Positions 9,886 to 18,864 of a DNA stretch of 64,000 bases are shown piece after piece. The translations under genes were made by a program, and so were the position numbers. This DNA is from Tropicibacter naphthalenivorans (GTDB taxonomy: Bacteria > Pseudomonadota > Alphaproteobacteria > Rhodobacterales > Rhodobacteraceae), in the NCBI RefSeq assembly GCF_900176475.1, contig NZ_FWXX01000006.1, positions 202,039-266,038 on the forward strand, given 5' to 3'. Under the pieces are notes generated by a model. It was not told the DNA's origin. It did not search any database and saw only the letters and a program-made list of their open reading frames with translations. The number at the start of each line of letters is the position of its first letter. Positions within the stretch are counted from its first letter, which is position 1.

Positions 9886-10437
9886 CTAGGGCTGGCGTAG
9901 GATGACAGGGATATCCGAGGCGCGCGCGCCGTTGCCCAGATCGACCGCCGCCTGCCAGATCGCTGCCGCGCGCTGGCGGGGCGTTGCACGGGCCATGGGC
10001 TGCGTGCCATCCAGCAAGGTGACCGCCGCGTCCCATTTCGCCCCCGGCAGATCGCGCCATTCCACGTCCAGATGCTTGGCCGAATGTTCGAACAGATGCC
10101 GCAGCGCGCGGGCGGGCAGCGTCGTCGCAAGCGCCACATCGGGCCGCCACTCGGCCTCTTCGGCAGCCAAAGGGCCGTTCAACGCACTGAGCGCAATCGC
10201 AATCTCGCGCGCCTGATAGCTGACCTCGGCGATCACATGGCGGCGCGTCTGGCCGGGGCGTAGACTATCGCCCCACAGCTCGGCATCGCTGAGTTCATTC
10301 AGCTTGCGCGCAAAATAGGCCGTCCCGCGCCGCGCCAAAAGCAGGTCGTCATGTGGGGCGGCGTCCGCATCATAGCGCGCCCCCGCCCCCTGCCGCGCCC
10401 GCAATGCTTCGCGCGCGGCAGCGTCGTCGGTGCTCAT
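9886..10437 (-). CDS. Probable maleylpyruvate isomerase (DinB/MDMPI-type fold)
   Basis: Third enzyme of the gentisate branch: converts maleylpyruvate to fumarylpyruvate. The 183-residue protein resembles the helical-bundle maleylpyruvate isomerase family (thiol-dependent, described with mycothiol in Actinobacteria), e.g. the region HVIAEVSYQAREIAIAL, rather than the glutathione-dependent zeta-class GST form. It is shorter than the usual 230-240 residues, lacking the C-terminal part. Its ATG overlaps the stop of gentisate dioxygenase (ATGA), showing translational coupling. Function rests mainly on operon context; the thiol cofactor used in this host is unknown. Confidence 0.75.
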   Translation of the reverse strand: MSTDDAAAREALRARQGAGARYDADAAPHDDLLLARRGTAYFARKLNELSDAELWGDSLRPGQTRRHVIAEVSYQAREIAIALSALNGPLAAEEAEWRPDVALATTLPARALRHLFEHSAKHLDVEWRDLPGAKWDAAVTLLDGTQPMARATPRQRAAAIWQAAVDLGNGARASDIPVILRQP

Positions 10438-11507
10438 GCCCCCGCGACCTGCGTGCGCATAAAGTGCAACCGCTCCATGATCGGCGCGTCGGAAAAGCGG
10501 AACAGATCGAACTGCGTCTCCGCCTGCAAAGACCAAGACACCCAAGACGGCACGACAAACAAATCGCCCTTCTCCAGCTTTTTGACTTCGCCGTTCAGCA
10601 CCACCGAACCGCTGCCTTCGAACACCTGGAACACGCTCGAGCCGACCTCTTGCCGCGCCGCCGTCTCGGTCCCTGCGCGCAGGCGGTGGAACTCGCAGCG
10701 GATCGTCGGCATCACGTCGCCGCCGGTCGTCGGGTTGGTATAGCGGATCGCCGCATGGCCCAAAGCCACCGTCGCCGGGTTTCCCTCATCCTCCAGCAAC
10801 AGCTGCTGAGTCAGCGCATTATCCGTGTGTTCCCAACGGTATGCGCCTATGGGCGACGACACCGTATCCTGCAACTGCGACAACGGCCGCAGCCCCGGAT
10901 GGCACCACAGCCGCTCGCCTTGGCTGTAATTCGGCGTGGCATTGTCGGTCACCCGCTCGGCCCCGAATTCAAAGAATCCAACGTCCATCTGCTGGCTGAA
11001 CGGAATATCAAGGCCATCAATCCACGCCATCGGCTCTGTCGCCACATTGTGATGCCCGTGAAAGTTCCACCCCGGCGTCAGCAGCAAATCGCCCCGCGAC
11101 ATGCGCACCGGATCGCCGTTCACCACGGTCCAGACGCCCTCGCCCTCGACCACAAAGCGGAACGCGTTCTGCGAATGGCGATGCTCGGGCGCGTTCTCAC
11201 CGGGGCACAGATACTGGATCGCGCACCACAGCGTGGGCGAGACATAAGCCTTTCCCCCCAGCCCCGGGTTTGCCAGACCTATCGCCCGCCGCTCCCCGCC
11301 GCGCCCCACGGGAACCAGATCGCCAGACCGCTCGGCCAAGGGCAACAGGTCCGACCATTTCCACACATGCGGCACGGCCCTGGACTTGGGATGCACCGGC
11401 ATCAGATCGCCGGTCTGCGTCCACAGCGGGTTCAGGTGGCTGTCCTCGAACCCTTTATACAGCGCGCGCAGTTCCGGCGTGTCCTCGGGTTGCATGGCGT
11501 TGTCCAT
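10434..11507 (-). CDS. Gentisate 1,2-dioxygenase
   Basis: Ring-cleaving Fe(II) cupin enzyme that opens gentisate to maleylpyruvate. The 357-residue protein has two cupin halves; the N-terminal one holds the metal-binding HRHSQN motif followed by FRFVVEGEGVWT. The start at 11507 is preceded by AGGAGAG at good spacing; the frame extends 11 codons further upstream without a ribosome site. It is followed by maleylpyruvate isomerase with a 4-base overlap and preceded by fumarylpyruvate hydrolase, so the whole pathway is one minus-strand operon. Confidence 0.93.
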   Translation of the reverse strand: MDNAMQPEDTPELRALYKGFEDSHLNPLWTQTGDLMPVHPKSRAVPHVWKWSDLLPLAERSGDLVPVGRGGERRAIGLANPGLGGKAYVSPTLWCAIQYLCPGENAPEHRHSQNAFRFVVEGEGVWTVVNGDPVRMSRGDLLLTPGWNFHGHHNVATEPMAWIDGLDIPFSQQMDVGFFEFGAERVTDNATPNYSQGERLWCHPGLRPLSQLQDTVSSPIGAYRWEHTDNALTQQLLLEDEGNPATVALGHAAIRYTNPTTGGDVMPTIRCEFHRLRAGTETAARQEVGSSVFQVFEGSGSVVLNGEVKKLEKGDLFVVPSWVSWSLQAETQFDLFRFSDAPIMERLHFMRTQVAGA

Positions 11508-11578
11508 CGGTCTCTCCTTCCCTGCGACTTGCGCTCTCAAACGCCCCGCGCGCGCCTAAACGCACGGGGCAAGCTTTG

Positions 11579-12274
11579 TCAGGCGCGCGGCCCGATCGTG
11601 GTGGTGCAGGTCCCCAGACCCTCAACCTCCACCACGCAAACGTCCCCCTCGACCAGCGGACCAACCCCCGCCGGCGTACCCGTCATGATCAGATCGCCCG
11701 GGCGCAGCTCCATCGACTGCGACAGGATCGAGATGATCTCGGGGATCGACCAGATCAGCTCGGACAGATCGGCATCCTGCTTGACCTCACCATTCACCGT
11801 CAGCTTGATCGACCCCTTGGACGGATGCCCCACCTTCGACACCGGATGCACCGCCGCCACCGGGGCCGAACGGTCAAAGCCCTTGCCCAAATCCCAGGGC
11901 CGCCCCTGCTCCCGCGCCTTCAACTGCAAATCGCGGCGCGTCAGGTCGTTGCCCACCGCATAACCCCACACATGATCCAGCGCGCGCTCTTCGGGAATAT
12001 TCACCCCGCCCGTGCCGATCACCGCAACCAGCTCGGCCTCATAGTGAAAATTCTCGGTCTGCGGCGGGTACGGAATCGTCGCCCCGTCCTCGACAACCGC
12101 ATCCGCAGGCTTGAGGAAAAAGAACGGCGGATCACGATCCGGGTCCTTGCCCATCTCCCGCGCGTGCGCCGCATAATTGCGCCCAATGCAGAAAATCCGC
12201 CGCACGGGAATGCGATCGTCGCTGTCCACAATCGCCACCGTCGGCGTCGGAGCCGCGTCAAAAGCCAAAGCCAT
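11579..12274 (-). CDS. Fumarylpyruvate hydrolase (FAH family)
   Basis: Hydrolyses fumarylpyruvate to fumarate and pyruvate, the last step of the gentisate pathway. 231 residues of the fumarylacetoacetate hydrolase fold: [14 protein letters not shown] near the N-terminus, the acidic metal-binding [11 protein letters not shown], and the conserved [13 protein letters not shown] near the C-terminus. The ATG at 12274 was chosen because GGAAGG lies just upstream and the family similarity begins there; a longer reading of 35 more codons overlaps the upstream gene's 3' end and is unlikely. Confidence 0.93.
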   Translation of the reverse strand: MALAFDAAPTPTVAIVDSDDRIPVRRIFCIGRNYAAHAREMGKDPDRDPPFFFLKPADAVVEDGATIPYPPQTENFHYEAELVAVIGTGGVNIPEERALDHVWGYAVGNDLTRRDLQLKAREQGRPWDLGKGFDRSAPVAAVHPVSKVGHPSKGSIKLTVNGEVKQDADLSELIWSIPEIISILSQSMELRPGDLIMTGTPAGVGPLVEGDVCVVEVEGLGTCTTTIGPRA

Positions 12275-12317
12275 CCAAGTCTTCCTTCCGGTCAAGCAGG
12301 CACGAAAACCTGCGGTC

Positions 12318-12355
12318 TTCTTCTCTTTACAAATATCCAAAATCCGAGAGCTCTC
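12318..12355. repeat. Copy 2 of the 3'-end motif
   Basis: TTCTTCTCTTT-AC-AAATATCC at 12318-12338, directly downstream of the minus-strand monooxygenase stop codon. The associated palindrome is GAGAGCTCTC at about 12346-12355, overlapping the stop codon. The same orientation relative to the gene as at 7328 and 17421. Confidence 0.55.
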
Positions 12356-13538
12356 AGCCCTCGAGTCCATTCGAACCATAGAGCCAGTTCAGCTGGTTGT
12401 ACCAATCGTCCGGCGACATGCCCTTCATCACATGGTTGCGCACCGCCGCCTTGGCGTCATCGGGGTGATAGATGTATTCACCAATCAGCCGCGAATTCAT
12501 CTGCACCCGCGCCGTGCGTACCCGCCGCATATCCTGATAGCGCTGCAACATGTCTTCGACATTTTCGCCAAAGTTCTCAACGCAATGCGACAGCGCCACC
12601 GCGTCCTCCATCGCCATACACGCGCCCTGCGCAAAGTATTGCAGCATCGGATGCGCACTGTCCCCAAGCAGCGCCACACGCCCGTCCACCCAGTTCGAGA
12701 TCGGCTCGCGGTCACACAGCACCCACAGCTTCCAGTTGTCGCCGTGCTCGATGATCTGCCGCGCCTTGGGGTGGATATGTTCAAAGCCCTGTGCCACTTC
12801 CTCCTTTGACACAGGGCGCCCCGCGATCGCCTCCTGAACATCGCGGTGGTAGGTCACAACAAGGTTGTACACCTTGCCCCCCTTGAGGGGGTAATGCACG
12901 ATATGACACTTCGGCCCGGCCCAGAGCGTCGCCGCGTTCCAGCGCAGATCCTCGGGCATTTGCTCGGTCGGAATGACGCTGCGATAGGTCGTGTGCCCGG
13001 AAATCCGCGGCTCGCCGTCGCCCACCAGCTGCGCACGAATGGGCGAACGCAGACCTTCGGCGCCGATCAGGAACTTGCCCTTGATCGGGTCGCGGTCCTG
13101 CACCAACAGCGTCGCGCTGCTTTCGTCCTGTTCGTAACCCGTCACCACGTGGCTGGTGCGAATATCGACCAAGGGGCTCGCCTCGCAATATTTCAGCAAA
13201 ACCCCGTGCAGATCCGCCCGGTGCACCACCGCATAGGGGTTGCCGTAGAACTTGCGGAACGGCTCATCCAGCGGAATATGCGTAATATCTTCAGCGGTTT
13301 GCGCATCCATCAGGCGCAGAGCATCGATATAGACGGCGACCGCGCGCGCCTCGTCCCCGACCCCCAGATAGTCAAAGCAATGGAACGCGTTCGGCCCGAT
13401 CTGGATGCCTGCGCCGATCTCGCCCAGTTGCGGCGCTTGTTCCACCACGATGGACCGCTGCCCCTTGCGCGCAAGGCCGCAAGCCGCCGCCAGACCGCCG
13501 ATACCGCCCCCGGCAATGATGATAGGAAGATCAGACAT
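12354..13538 (-). CDS. 3-hydroxybenzoate 6-monooxygenase (FAD-dependent)
   Basis: Group A flavoprotein that hydroxylates 3-hydroxybenzoate to gentisate with NAD(P)H and O2. 394 residues; the FAD-binding GGGIGG lies at residues 10-15, and the second FAD motif LLGDSAHPM follows near residue 290. It is the first gene of the gentisate operon (monooxygenase, fumarylpyruvate hydrolase, dioxygenase, isomerase), which supports 3-hydroxybenzoate over salicylate as substrate. Salicylate 1-hydroxylases are close relatives, so specificity is inferred. AGAGGAG precedes the ATG. A MarR gene is divergent. Confidence 0.88.
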   Translation of the reverse strand: MSDLPIIIAGGGIGGLAAACGLARKGQRSIVVEQAPQLGEIGAGIQIGPNAFHCFDYLGVGDEARAVAVYIDALRLMDAQTAEDITHIPLDEPFRKFYGNPYAVVHRADLHGVLLKYCEASPLVDIRTSHVVTGYEQDESSATLLVQDRDPIKGKFLIGAEGLRSPIRAQLVGDGEPRISGHTTYRSVIPTEQMPEDLRWNAATLWAGPKCHIVHYPLKGGKVYNLVVTYHRDVQEAIAGRPVSKEEVAQGFEHIHPKARQIIEHGDNWKLWVLCDREPISNWVDGRVALLGDSAHPMLQYFAQGACMAMEDAVALSHCVENFGENVEDMLQRYQDMRRVRTARVQMNSRLIGEYIYHPDDAKAAVRNHVMKGMSPDDWYNQLNWLYGSNGLEG

Positions 13539-13716
13539 CCGTTGCTCCTCTTCATGCGGCCCGCAGCCGTCCCGGCTGAGCCTCCCCCGCAGAAATTGTA
13601 TGTGTGCATATTAGTAGGCGGGGGATGCAGCTTTGGTCAACGAAAAAGATGAGTGTACAAATTAACCCCTGTAAGATACTGAAAATGCGTAGTCTCAGCC
13701 AGAAAGGAGGCGCAAG
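13539..13716. promoter_or_regulatory. Divergent control region of the gentisate operon and its MarR regulator
   Basis: The 178-base spacer contains two related TGTAY-C-type elements, AATTGTATGTGTGCATATT near 13593 and, on the other strand, AATTTGTACACTC near 13652. These could be MarR operator half sites flanking the divergent promoters. A strong Shine-Dalgarno AAAGGAGG precedes the MarR ATG. Operator assignment is inference. Confidence 0.4.
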
Positions 13717-14148
13717 ATGACCCTGAACACCATGCCCGGACACTTGATTCGCCGCCTCCACCAACACTCGACCCAAGTGTTTCAACAACGGATGAAGGCT
13801 GCTGGTCTCGACCTCACGCCGGTGCAATTTGCCGCCATGGGCGCAGTCAAGGACACCCCCGGCATCGACCAAGCCAGCATCGCCGCCGCCATCGCCTATG
13901 ACCGCGCGACCATTGGCGGAGTGATCGACCGGCTGATCTCCAAGGGGTGGGTGGCGCGCAATGTCTCGAAACGCGACCGGCGGGCGCGCGAGGTGTTCCT
14001 GACCGACAAAGGCGCGCAGGTCTTTGCCGAAGTTCTGCCGCTGGTCGCCGCCTTGCAGGACGACGTGCTGACGGGTCTGTCCGACGCGGAAAGGGCGCAA
14101 TTCTGCGCCCTCGCCCAAAAGGTCTCTGACGCCTTCGAGGCGGGTTAA
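13717..14148 (+). CDS. MarR-family regulator of the gentisate operon
   Basis: 143 residues with the MarR winged helix: LTPVQFAAMGAV, recognition helix in SIAAAIAYDRATIGGVIDRL, and the wing motif with KRDRRAREVFLTDKG. MarR proteins of aromatic catabolic loci usually repress until the substrate or a CoA/phenolic ligand binds. It is divergent from 3-hydroxybenzoate 6-monooxygenase, so that operon is the expected target. Good Shine-Dalgarno (AAAGGAGG). Confidence 0.9.
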   Translation: MTLNTMPGHLIRRLHQHSTQVFQQRMKAAGLDLTPVQFAAMGAVKDTPGIDQASIAAAIAYDRATIGGVIDRLISKGWVARNVSKRDRRAREVFLTDKGAQVFAEVLPLVAALQDDVLTGLSDAERAQFCALAQKVSDAFEAG

Positions 14149-14152
14149 GCCC

Positions 14153-15130
14153 CTATTCCGGCTGGCAAATCTCGCCTTTCGCAGCGGCCTTCAAAGTTCG
14201 CCAGATCAGCCCCGCGACGATCATCCCCAGCAGCGCCAGAAACGCCCCGCCCAGCAGGTCATGTGCCCCCGACCCGGCCAATTCGCCAAAGCGCAAGGTC
14301 GCGATGGTCAGCGCCGCCACCGGAAAGCTCAGCGCCCACCATGACAGCGCGAACGGCAGCTTGGCGAACCCCTGCGCCTGGATCGCCACAATCGCCGCAA
14401 AGCCGATCGCCGCATAGTACAGCACCCGCGCGAAGGCGTCCAAAACCCCGCCGTTCAGCTGCAACCAGCCCAGGAACGCGACGGCGGGCGGCGCGATCAG
14501 GATCACCAAGGTCGGCAGCAAGCGCCCCGGCAAAGGATCGTGGAAAATCAAGCGGTTCATCACCAGCGTCAGCAGCACGACCCAGAACATCAGGCCGACG
14601 GAAAAGAACAGCCACGACACTTCGACAAAGCCCAAAGGCACCCCCGCGACAGGCACAATCACGTTGCCCACCGCCGGGATGAACCACGCAGGCGAAATGT
14701 GCATCGGCTGAAACGGCCTGCGCCCGATCCACCCCGAGATGACCGCCAGCGTCAGCACCCCCTGCGCCGCCGCCCCCACGGACCACACGACGCCCGCCGC
14801 CCCCGGCGCTTCGGCGCGCAAAGCCGTCGCGATCAGCAGCAAGGAAATGGAAATCGCCGGAAAGAAGGCCAGCTTGACCGGATGCGCCCACTCGGCCTGA
14901 ATGGCGCCGGGGTGGCGCAAGCCTTTGAGAACAAACAAAACTGCGATGGCGGCAAAATCGGCAATGGCCACCATCAGCGCGATCTGGCTGGCCAGATGCC
15001 CCCAGCCAAAGCGCGTTTCCGCCAGATGCAGCGCCAGTGTCAGCCCCGCAAGGCCCATCACGGTGGCAAAGAAGGTCACGGGAAAATGGGCCAACCGGCT
15101 GTGGTCCGGCGCGTGAGGCATATCAGTCAT
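14153..15130 (-). CDS. SLAC1/TDT-family membrane transporter
   Basis: 325-residue integral membrane protein with about ten hydrophobic segments, resembling the tellurite-resistance/dicarboxylate (TDT) and SLAC1 anion-channel family (PVTFFATVMGLAGLTLAL at the start, HISPAWFIPAVGNVIVP in the middle). The ATG at 15130 has AAAGGA just upstream; an open extension of 23 codons upstream has no ribosome site. It converges with the MarR gene, 4 bases apart at the 3' ends. The transported ion cannot be told from sequence. Confidence 0.85.
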   Translation of the reverse strand: MTDMPHAPDHSRLAHFPVTFFATVMGLAGLTLALHLAETRFGWGHLASQIALMVAIADFAAIAVLFVLKGLRHPGAIQAEWAHPVKLAFFPAISISLLLIATALRAEAPGAAGVVWSVGAAAQGVLTLAVISGWIGRRPFQPMHISPAWFIPAVGNVIVPVAGVPLGFVEVSWLFFSVGLMFWVVLLTLVMNRLIFHDPLPGRLLPTLVILIAPPAVAFLGWLQLNGGVLDAFARVLYYAAIGFAAIVAIQAQGFAKLPFALSWWALSFPVAALTIATLRFGELAGSGAHDLLGGAFLALLGMIVAGLIWRTLKAAAKGEICQPE

Positions 15131-15229
15131 GGCGCGTCCTTTGGTGTTCACATCACGCTTTTGGAATGCAAACTGCGCCCTCGCGTTGACCCAGATCAAG
15201 AGCGCGGGAAAAAGCGCAATGCGCGCGCG

Positions 15230-16494
15230 TCAGCCGTCCGCGGCAAGCACCTTGGCCGCCGGCATGGGCCGCGCGAAAAGATAGCCCTGCGCCATGGTGA
15301 CGCCCAGTCTCTCAAGCATCACAACCTTTTTCGGATTTTCAACGCCTTCCGCAATGACAACCCCGCCATGAGACTGCACCATCTCGGCCAGCGCCTTGAC
15401 GAGGCCGCGCTGCTCTCGGCTCGCCAGCAATCCAATCACAAGCGAGCGGTCAAGCTTGAGAAAATCGGGCTTCAACTGAATGACGTGCCGCAGACTGGAA
15501 TACCCCGCGCCGACATCGTCGATCGCGATGCGAAACCCCTGTGCCCGCAGACGCGTCAGGACAGACAGAAATGCCGCATAATCCGGCACGCGCTCATGCT
15601 CTGTGATTTCCAGCACAATGCGGTGGCGCACGTGCGGCGGAAAGATGCTCTCGAAGTCGAGGGTTTCAATCGAGGTGACCGAAGCATTGACTGACACGAA
15701 AAAGCCGTCGCCCATCTGCATGGGGATGGCGGCTGTCTTTCGCGCGACCGCTTCTTCGAGCGTTACGATCCGGTCATCGTATTTCGCCCGGCGAAAGATC
15801 GTCTCGACGCTCCCCAATTCGGCCGGAAACCGTGTCAGCGCCTCATAGCCTTGGGGGATGGCACCGGGCAACGACAAGATGGGCTGAAGGTGAATGTCCA
15901 AATCTGTCCGAATGAGCTTGTCGATGCGTAACTCTAGTTCCTCTGCGGACCCGCCTTCGATGACCTGCACCTCGATGTCGCGCGAGAGCATGTCGGCGTA
16001 AATGCCGAACATCGCGACATCGCGGTCTGTCAGATCCTGGCGCGGCTGACGGCTAAAAGCGCAGAGCATCCCCCAGGTGACACCAGTCGACAGGATGATC
16101 GGAAAACTGACATGGGCACCGATGGGCAGGTCCAGCGTTTCGGGGTTATCCGCGACAGACGGCTCGGTCCGTGCGTCTGTCATAAGGGTCGGCGCCGCCC
16201 CTTGCGCAATCCGGTCGCAATAGCTGCGCCCAGCAAAGAGCCATCTCCGCGGCGCAGCGAAAGTGTGGGGGAGCACGCGCCAATGAGAATTTCGTCGAAA
16301 ATCCGTTCGGTGGCCGTGAACCGCGAGATGAAGGCGACGTCCATCCCAAAGAGGTCACGCAAGGCGGACAGCACCTTTTGCTTTTTCCAACGCAGATTTT
16401 CCGGATGGCTGGCGATGTCGGTGGCAAGCAGTTCGCCGAAACTTGGCGAGAGTATAAAAAACCCCCTTCCGGTCGAGACGCGGGTCTTTGCCAC
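15230..16494 (-). pseudogene. GAF-EAL cyclic-di-GMP phosphodiesterase, split by a frameshift
   Basis: The protein would sense through an N-terminal GAF-like domain and hydrolyse c-di-GMP through a C-terminal EAL domain. The EAL part is complete: EALTRFP, VSVNAS, LEITEHE, AIDDVGAGYSS, FLKLDRS and AEGVEN carry the expected metal and catalytic residues. The first 85 or so residues (MAKTRVSTGRGFF through RRGDGSL) are in a different frame; a single-base indel near 16231-16245 joins GDGSL to FAGRSYCDRI. So either the gene is inactivated or the base call is wrong. No operon partner. Confidence 0.8.
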
Positions 16495-16757
16495 GTTCTA
16501 CTTTTTGGCTGATTTATACAGGTAACTTCCCCCCAAGCCGGCATCCAGAACAAAGCTCCGTCAAGACCACCAAATGGACTCGCAGGGCGTGGACGCCTGA
16601 TCTTTGGCGACAAGTGCGCGCCCAGCGATGCTCCTTGCGCCTGTCAAATCTCTCTTACGGCGGCCCGTCTGTGGCTGCCGCCCTGAGACAGGATCGCCCG
16701 CCGGCGCAGGTCAAAAAGGGGCAGAGGCGCGAAACCCCTACCCCAATCCGATCACCT

Positions 16758-16937
16758 TCAGACGCCCGCCTGCCCACGCCGGGACAGCGCCCATCCCACG
16801 AACAAAGCCAGCCCGATAACGGCCGCGCCGATGGACAGGGCACCAGGCGCGCCCTCTTGCACATGCAGTTCCTGCGCGGGATGCGCCAGACCTGGGCTTG
16901 CCGCCAACACTGCGGACACAAAAGTCAGATATTTCAT
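16758..16937 (-). CDS. 59-residue membrane protein coupled to the His-rich guanidine-locus protein
   Basis: A short gene starting in ATGA overlap with the stop codon of the His-rich protein. It encodes a signal-peptide-like start (MKYLTFVSAVLAASPGLAHP), a short acidic stretch, and one transmembrane segment (SIGAAVIGLALFVGWAL) with a basic tail. It is the last gene of the riboswitch-controlled operon. I do not recognise a named family. Being membrane-anchored and coupled to a metal-binding-looking protein, it may help in metal supply or assembly of the hydrolase; that is inference. Confidence 0.65.
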   Translation of the reverse strand: MKYLTFVSAVLAASPGLAHPAQELHVQEGAPGALSIGAAVIGLALFVGWALSRRGQAGV

Positions 16938-17404
16938 TGGTCAATCACTCTCTTTTTCTGGGCCAAAAAGTCGCGCAAATCCAAGCTCGCCTTCTCGTCC
17001 ATGGATACGTAAACTAGGCTCATATTGGTGCGCTCTCGCACCATCTCACCGGGAAACGGCAGGTAACTCAGCTCTCGAGAGCCAAAAGACGGCGAGGCCG
17101 TCCCCACCTGCCAATCCGTCGTCAACTCCACATCCACCAGCTTGAGCGCCTTCGCCCCGCCCTTGCCGGGCCGCTCGAACGGCACCCCCGCCAGCTTCAG
17201 ATAGAACGTCTTGTCCTTGGCCTGCACAAAACCGTCGATGAATTGCGCCGCGAGCACCTGCAAATCCGCCGCATCGTCGTGGTGGTGCATATGGCTGTGC
17301 AAATGATCCGCGTCATGCGGGTGATTGTGGTCATGCGGGTGATGCGCGTGCCCATGGTCATGACCGTGATCATGTCCATGATGGTGATGACGATCATGCG
17401 GCAT
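16934..17404 (-). CDS. Histidine-rich protein of the guanidine operon (putative metal chaperone)
   Basis: 156 residues. The first 42 contain 22 histidines, mostly as HH, HD and HGH runs, a composition seen in nickel or zinc storage proteins and chaperones (UreE, HypB and SlyD tails). The rest (from DDAADLQVLAAQFI) is a compact, mixed alpha/beta-looking domain of a family I do not recognise. It follows the arginase-family gene by 87 bases and overlaps the next small gene by 4 bases. Guanidine hydrolase is known to need nickel and, in cyanobacteria, HypA/HypB-like helpers; no such genes are here, so this protein is a candidate replacement. Confidence 0.75.
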   Translation of the reverse strand: MPHDRHHHHGHDHGHDHGHAHHPHDHNHPHDADHLHSHMHHHDDAADLQVLAAQFIDGFVQAKDKTFYLKLAGVPFERPGKGGAKALKLVDVELTTDWQVGTASPSFGSRELSYLPFPGEMVRERTNMSLVYVSMDEKASLDLRDFLAQKKRVIDQ

Positions 17405-17420
17405 CCATCATTCCCCCTGT

Positions 17421-17477
17421 TTCTTCTCTTTCCAAATATCCCGGGGTGAGGGCGCAAGCCCGAGGGGCAGCGCCCCT
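17421..17477. repeat. Copy 3 of the 3'-end motif
   Basis: TTCTTCTCTTT-CC-AAATATCC at 17421-17441, followed by a hairpin GAGGGGC / GCCCCTC near 17461-17477. It lies between the guanidine hydrolase stop and the His-rich gene start, so here it is internal to an operon and could partly terminate or stabilise the upstream message. Confidence 0.55.
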
Positions 17478-17491
17478 CTGCCACGGCCCAA

Positions 17492-18769
17492 TCATTCGCC
17501 CACCTTGTGCGGCGCGGGATTCGACCAACGCTTGCCCTCGAATTCGCCATGCGGCAGCGTCACCGGCTTGTCGATGTGCCGCTTGTGCGCGCCCAGCTTG
17601 CCATGCGCCACCATGGACCCCAGCACATCCACGATCACCCGCGTGCCCATCAGGGCGGTGATGTCGGACGTATCATAGGGCGGCGAGACCTCGACCAGCT
17701 CCAGCCCGCAAATCCCCTCGGCGGCAACCCCGGACGCCAAGGCCAAAGCCTCGCGCGGCAGGAACCCACCCGGCTCCGGCCAGCCTGTACCCGGGACAAA
17801 CCCGCAATCAATCGAGTCGATGTCAAAGGACATATAGACCATGTCGACCCCGTCCCAGGCCATCTCCAGCGCCATCTCGATGGTCTTGTCTAGCCCCATC
17901 TTCTCCATGTCGCCCATGGTGATGATGTTGGTATTCCGCTCGCGGGCAACCTTCACCGCCTCGCGCGGCACCTGCCAGCCGCCGATCCCGATCTGCACAA
18001 GGTTCTTGGCCGGCACGTTCGGCAGGTTGGTCGAATGGAACCAAGGCGTCGTGTGCATCCGCTCATCAAGGTCTTTTTCCTGAATGTCGGCGTGGCGGTC
18101 AAAATGCGCGATACCGATCTTCTTCGACGTACACTCCGCAATGCCGCGCACGCAGGGAAAGCCGATCGAGTGATCGCCGCCGATCATGATGGGCAAAGAC
18201 CCCGACGAGAACACATGAGACACCCCGCGCGAAATCTGGTCAAAGCTCTTCTCGATATTCGCCGGAATGGTGAACACGTCGCCCGCGTCACACAGCGTCA
18301 TCTGCTCGCGCAGGTCGACCCCCATCTCGTAGTTATATGGCGTATACAGCGCCGAGATCTTGCGCACCCCCTGCGGGCCAAAGCGCGTGCCGGGCCGATA
18401 GGTTGTCCCGCCGTCAAAGGGGATGCCCAAGACCGTCGCGTCGTAGTTGGCCACCTCCAGCACGTCCTCGGTGTAGGGCGCCTTGAGAAACGTATTGATC
18501 CCTGCGTAATGCGGCAGCTCGCCGCGCGCAAAGGTCGGGATCGACTTGTCCTCGATGGTGTCCGCGCCGGTCAGACCCATGCGCAAGGCCCAGGCGCGTT
18601 CCTCGGCCCAGCGGCCTTCGGGCAGCTCGGCCTCTTTGCGCATCGCCTTCCAACCGGCCAGCTTGGTCAGGTCGGGGTGGTGGGAGCGCATCTCGCGCGT
18701 GGCATGGCGGGCACGCTGGCTGCGCGGGTCGCGGGCGCGGGCCTCTGCCTTGAGTATCTCAGAAAACAT
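17492..18769 (-). CDS. gdmH: Probable Ni-dependent guanidine hydrolase (arginase/ureohydrolase family)
   Basis: 425 residues of the ureohydrolase fold with an N-terminal extension of about 100 residues. Dinuclear metal ligands are present: GGDHS, FDRHAD and SFDIDSID. The stretches LDERMHTTPWFHSTN, GIGGWQVPRE and FVPGTGWPEPGG are what I remember of the cyanobacterial Ni-dependent guanidine hydrolase rather than of agmatinase. The gene follows an ABC importer whose leader carries a guanidine-I riboswitch, which independently points to guanidine as substrate (product urea and ammonia). Shine-Dalgarno GGGAGA precedes the ATG. Agmatinase annotation would be the automatic alternative. Intact. Confidence 0.8.
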   Translation of the reverse strand: MFSEILKAEARARDPRSQRARHATREMRSHHPDLTKLAGWKAMRKEAELPEGRWAEERAWALRMGLTGADTIEDKSIPTFARGELPHYAGINTFLKAPYTEDVLEVANYDATVLGIPFDGGTTYRPGTRFGPQGVRKISALYTPYNYEMGVDLREQMTLCDAGDVFTIPANIEKSFDQISRGVSHVFSSGSLPIMIGGDHSIGFPCVRGIAECTSKKIGIAHFDRHADIQEKDLDERMHTTPWFHSTNLPNVPAKNLVQIGIGGWQVPREAVKVARERNTNIITMGDMEKMGLDKTIEMALEMAWDGVDMVYMSFDIDSIDCGFVPGTGWPEPGGFLPREALALASGVAAEGICGLELVEVSPPYDTSDITALMGTRVIVDVLGSMVAHGKLGAHKRHIDKPVTLPHGEFEGKRWSNPAPHKVGE

Positions 18770-18864
18770 CTCTGTCTCCCAATCGGTTAGCCCGTTTCGG
18801 GGCTGTCATGTTCCGGGCCTTGGCTGTCCCACGCGCGGGGCCCGGCGGCGCGCGTGAGTGTCTG

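Noticed and set aside
16488..17012. 174-codon plus-strand frame
   Set aside because: Overlaps the small coupled minus-strand gene and lacks any family or ribosome site.
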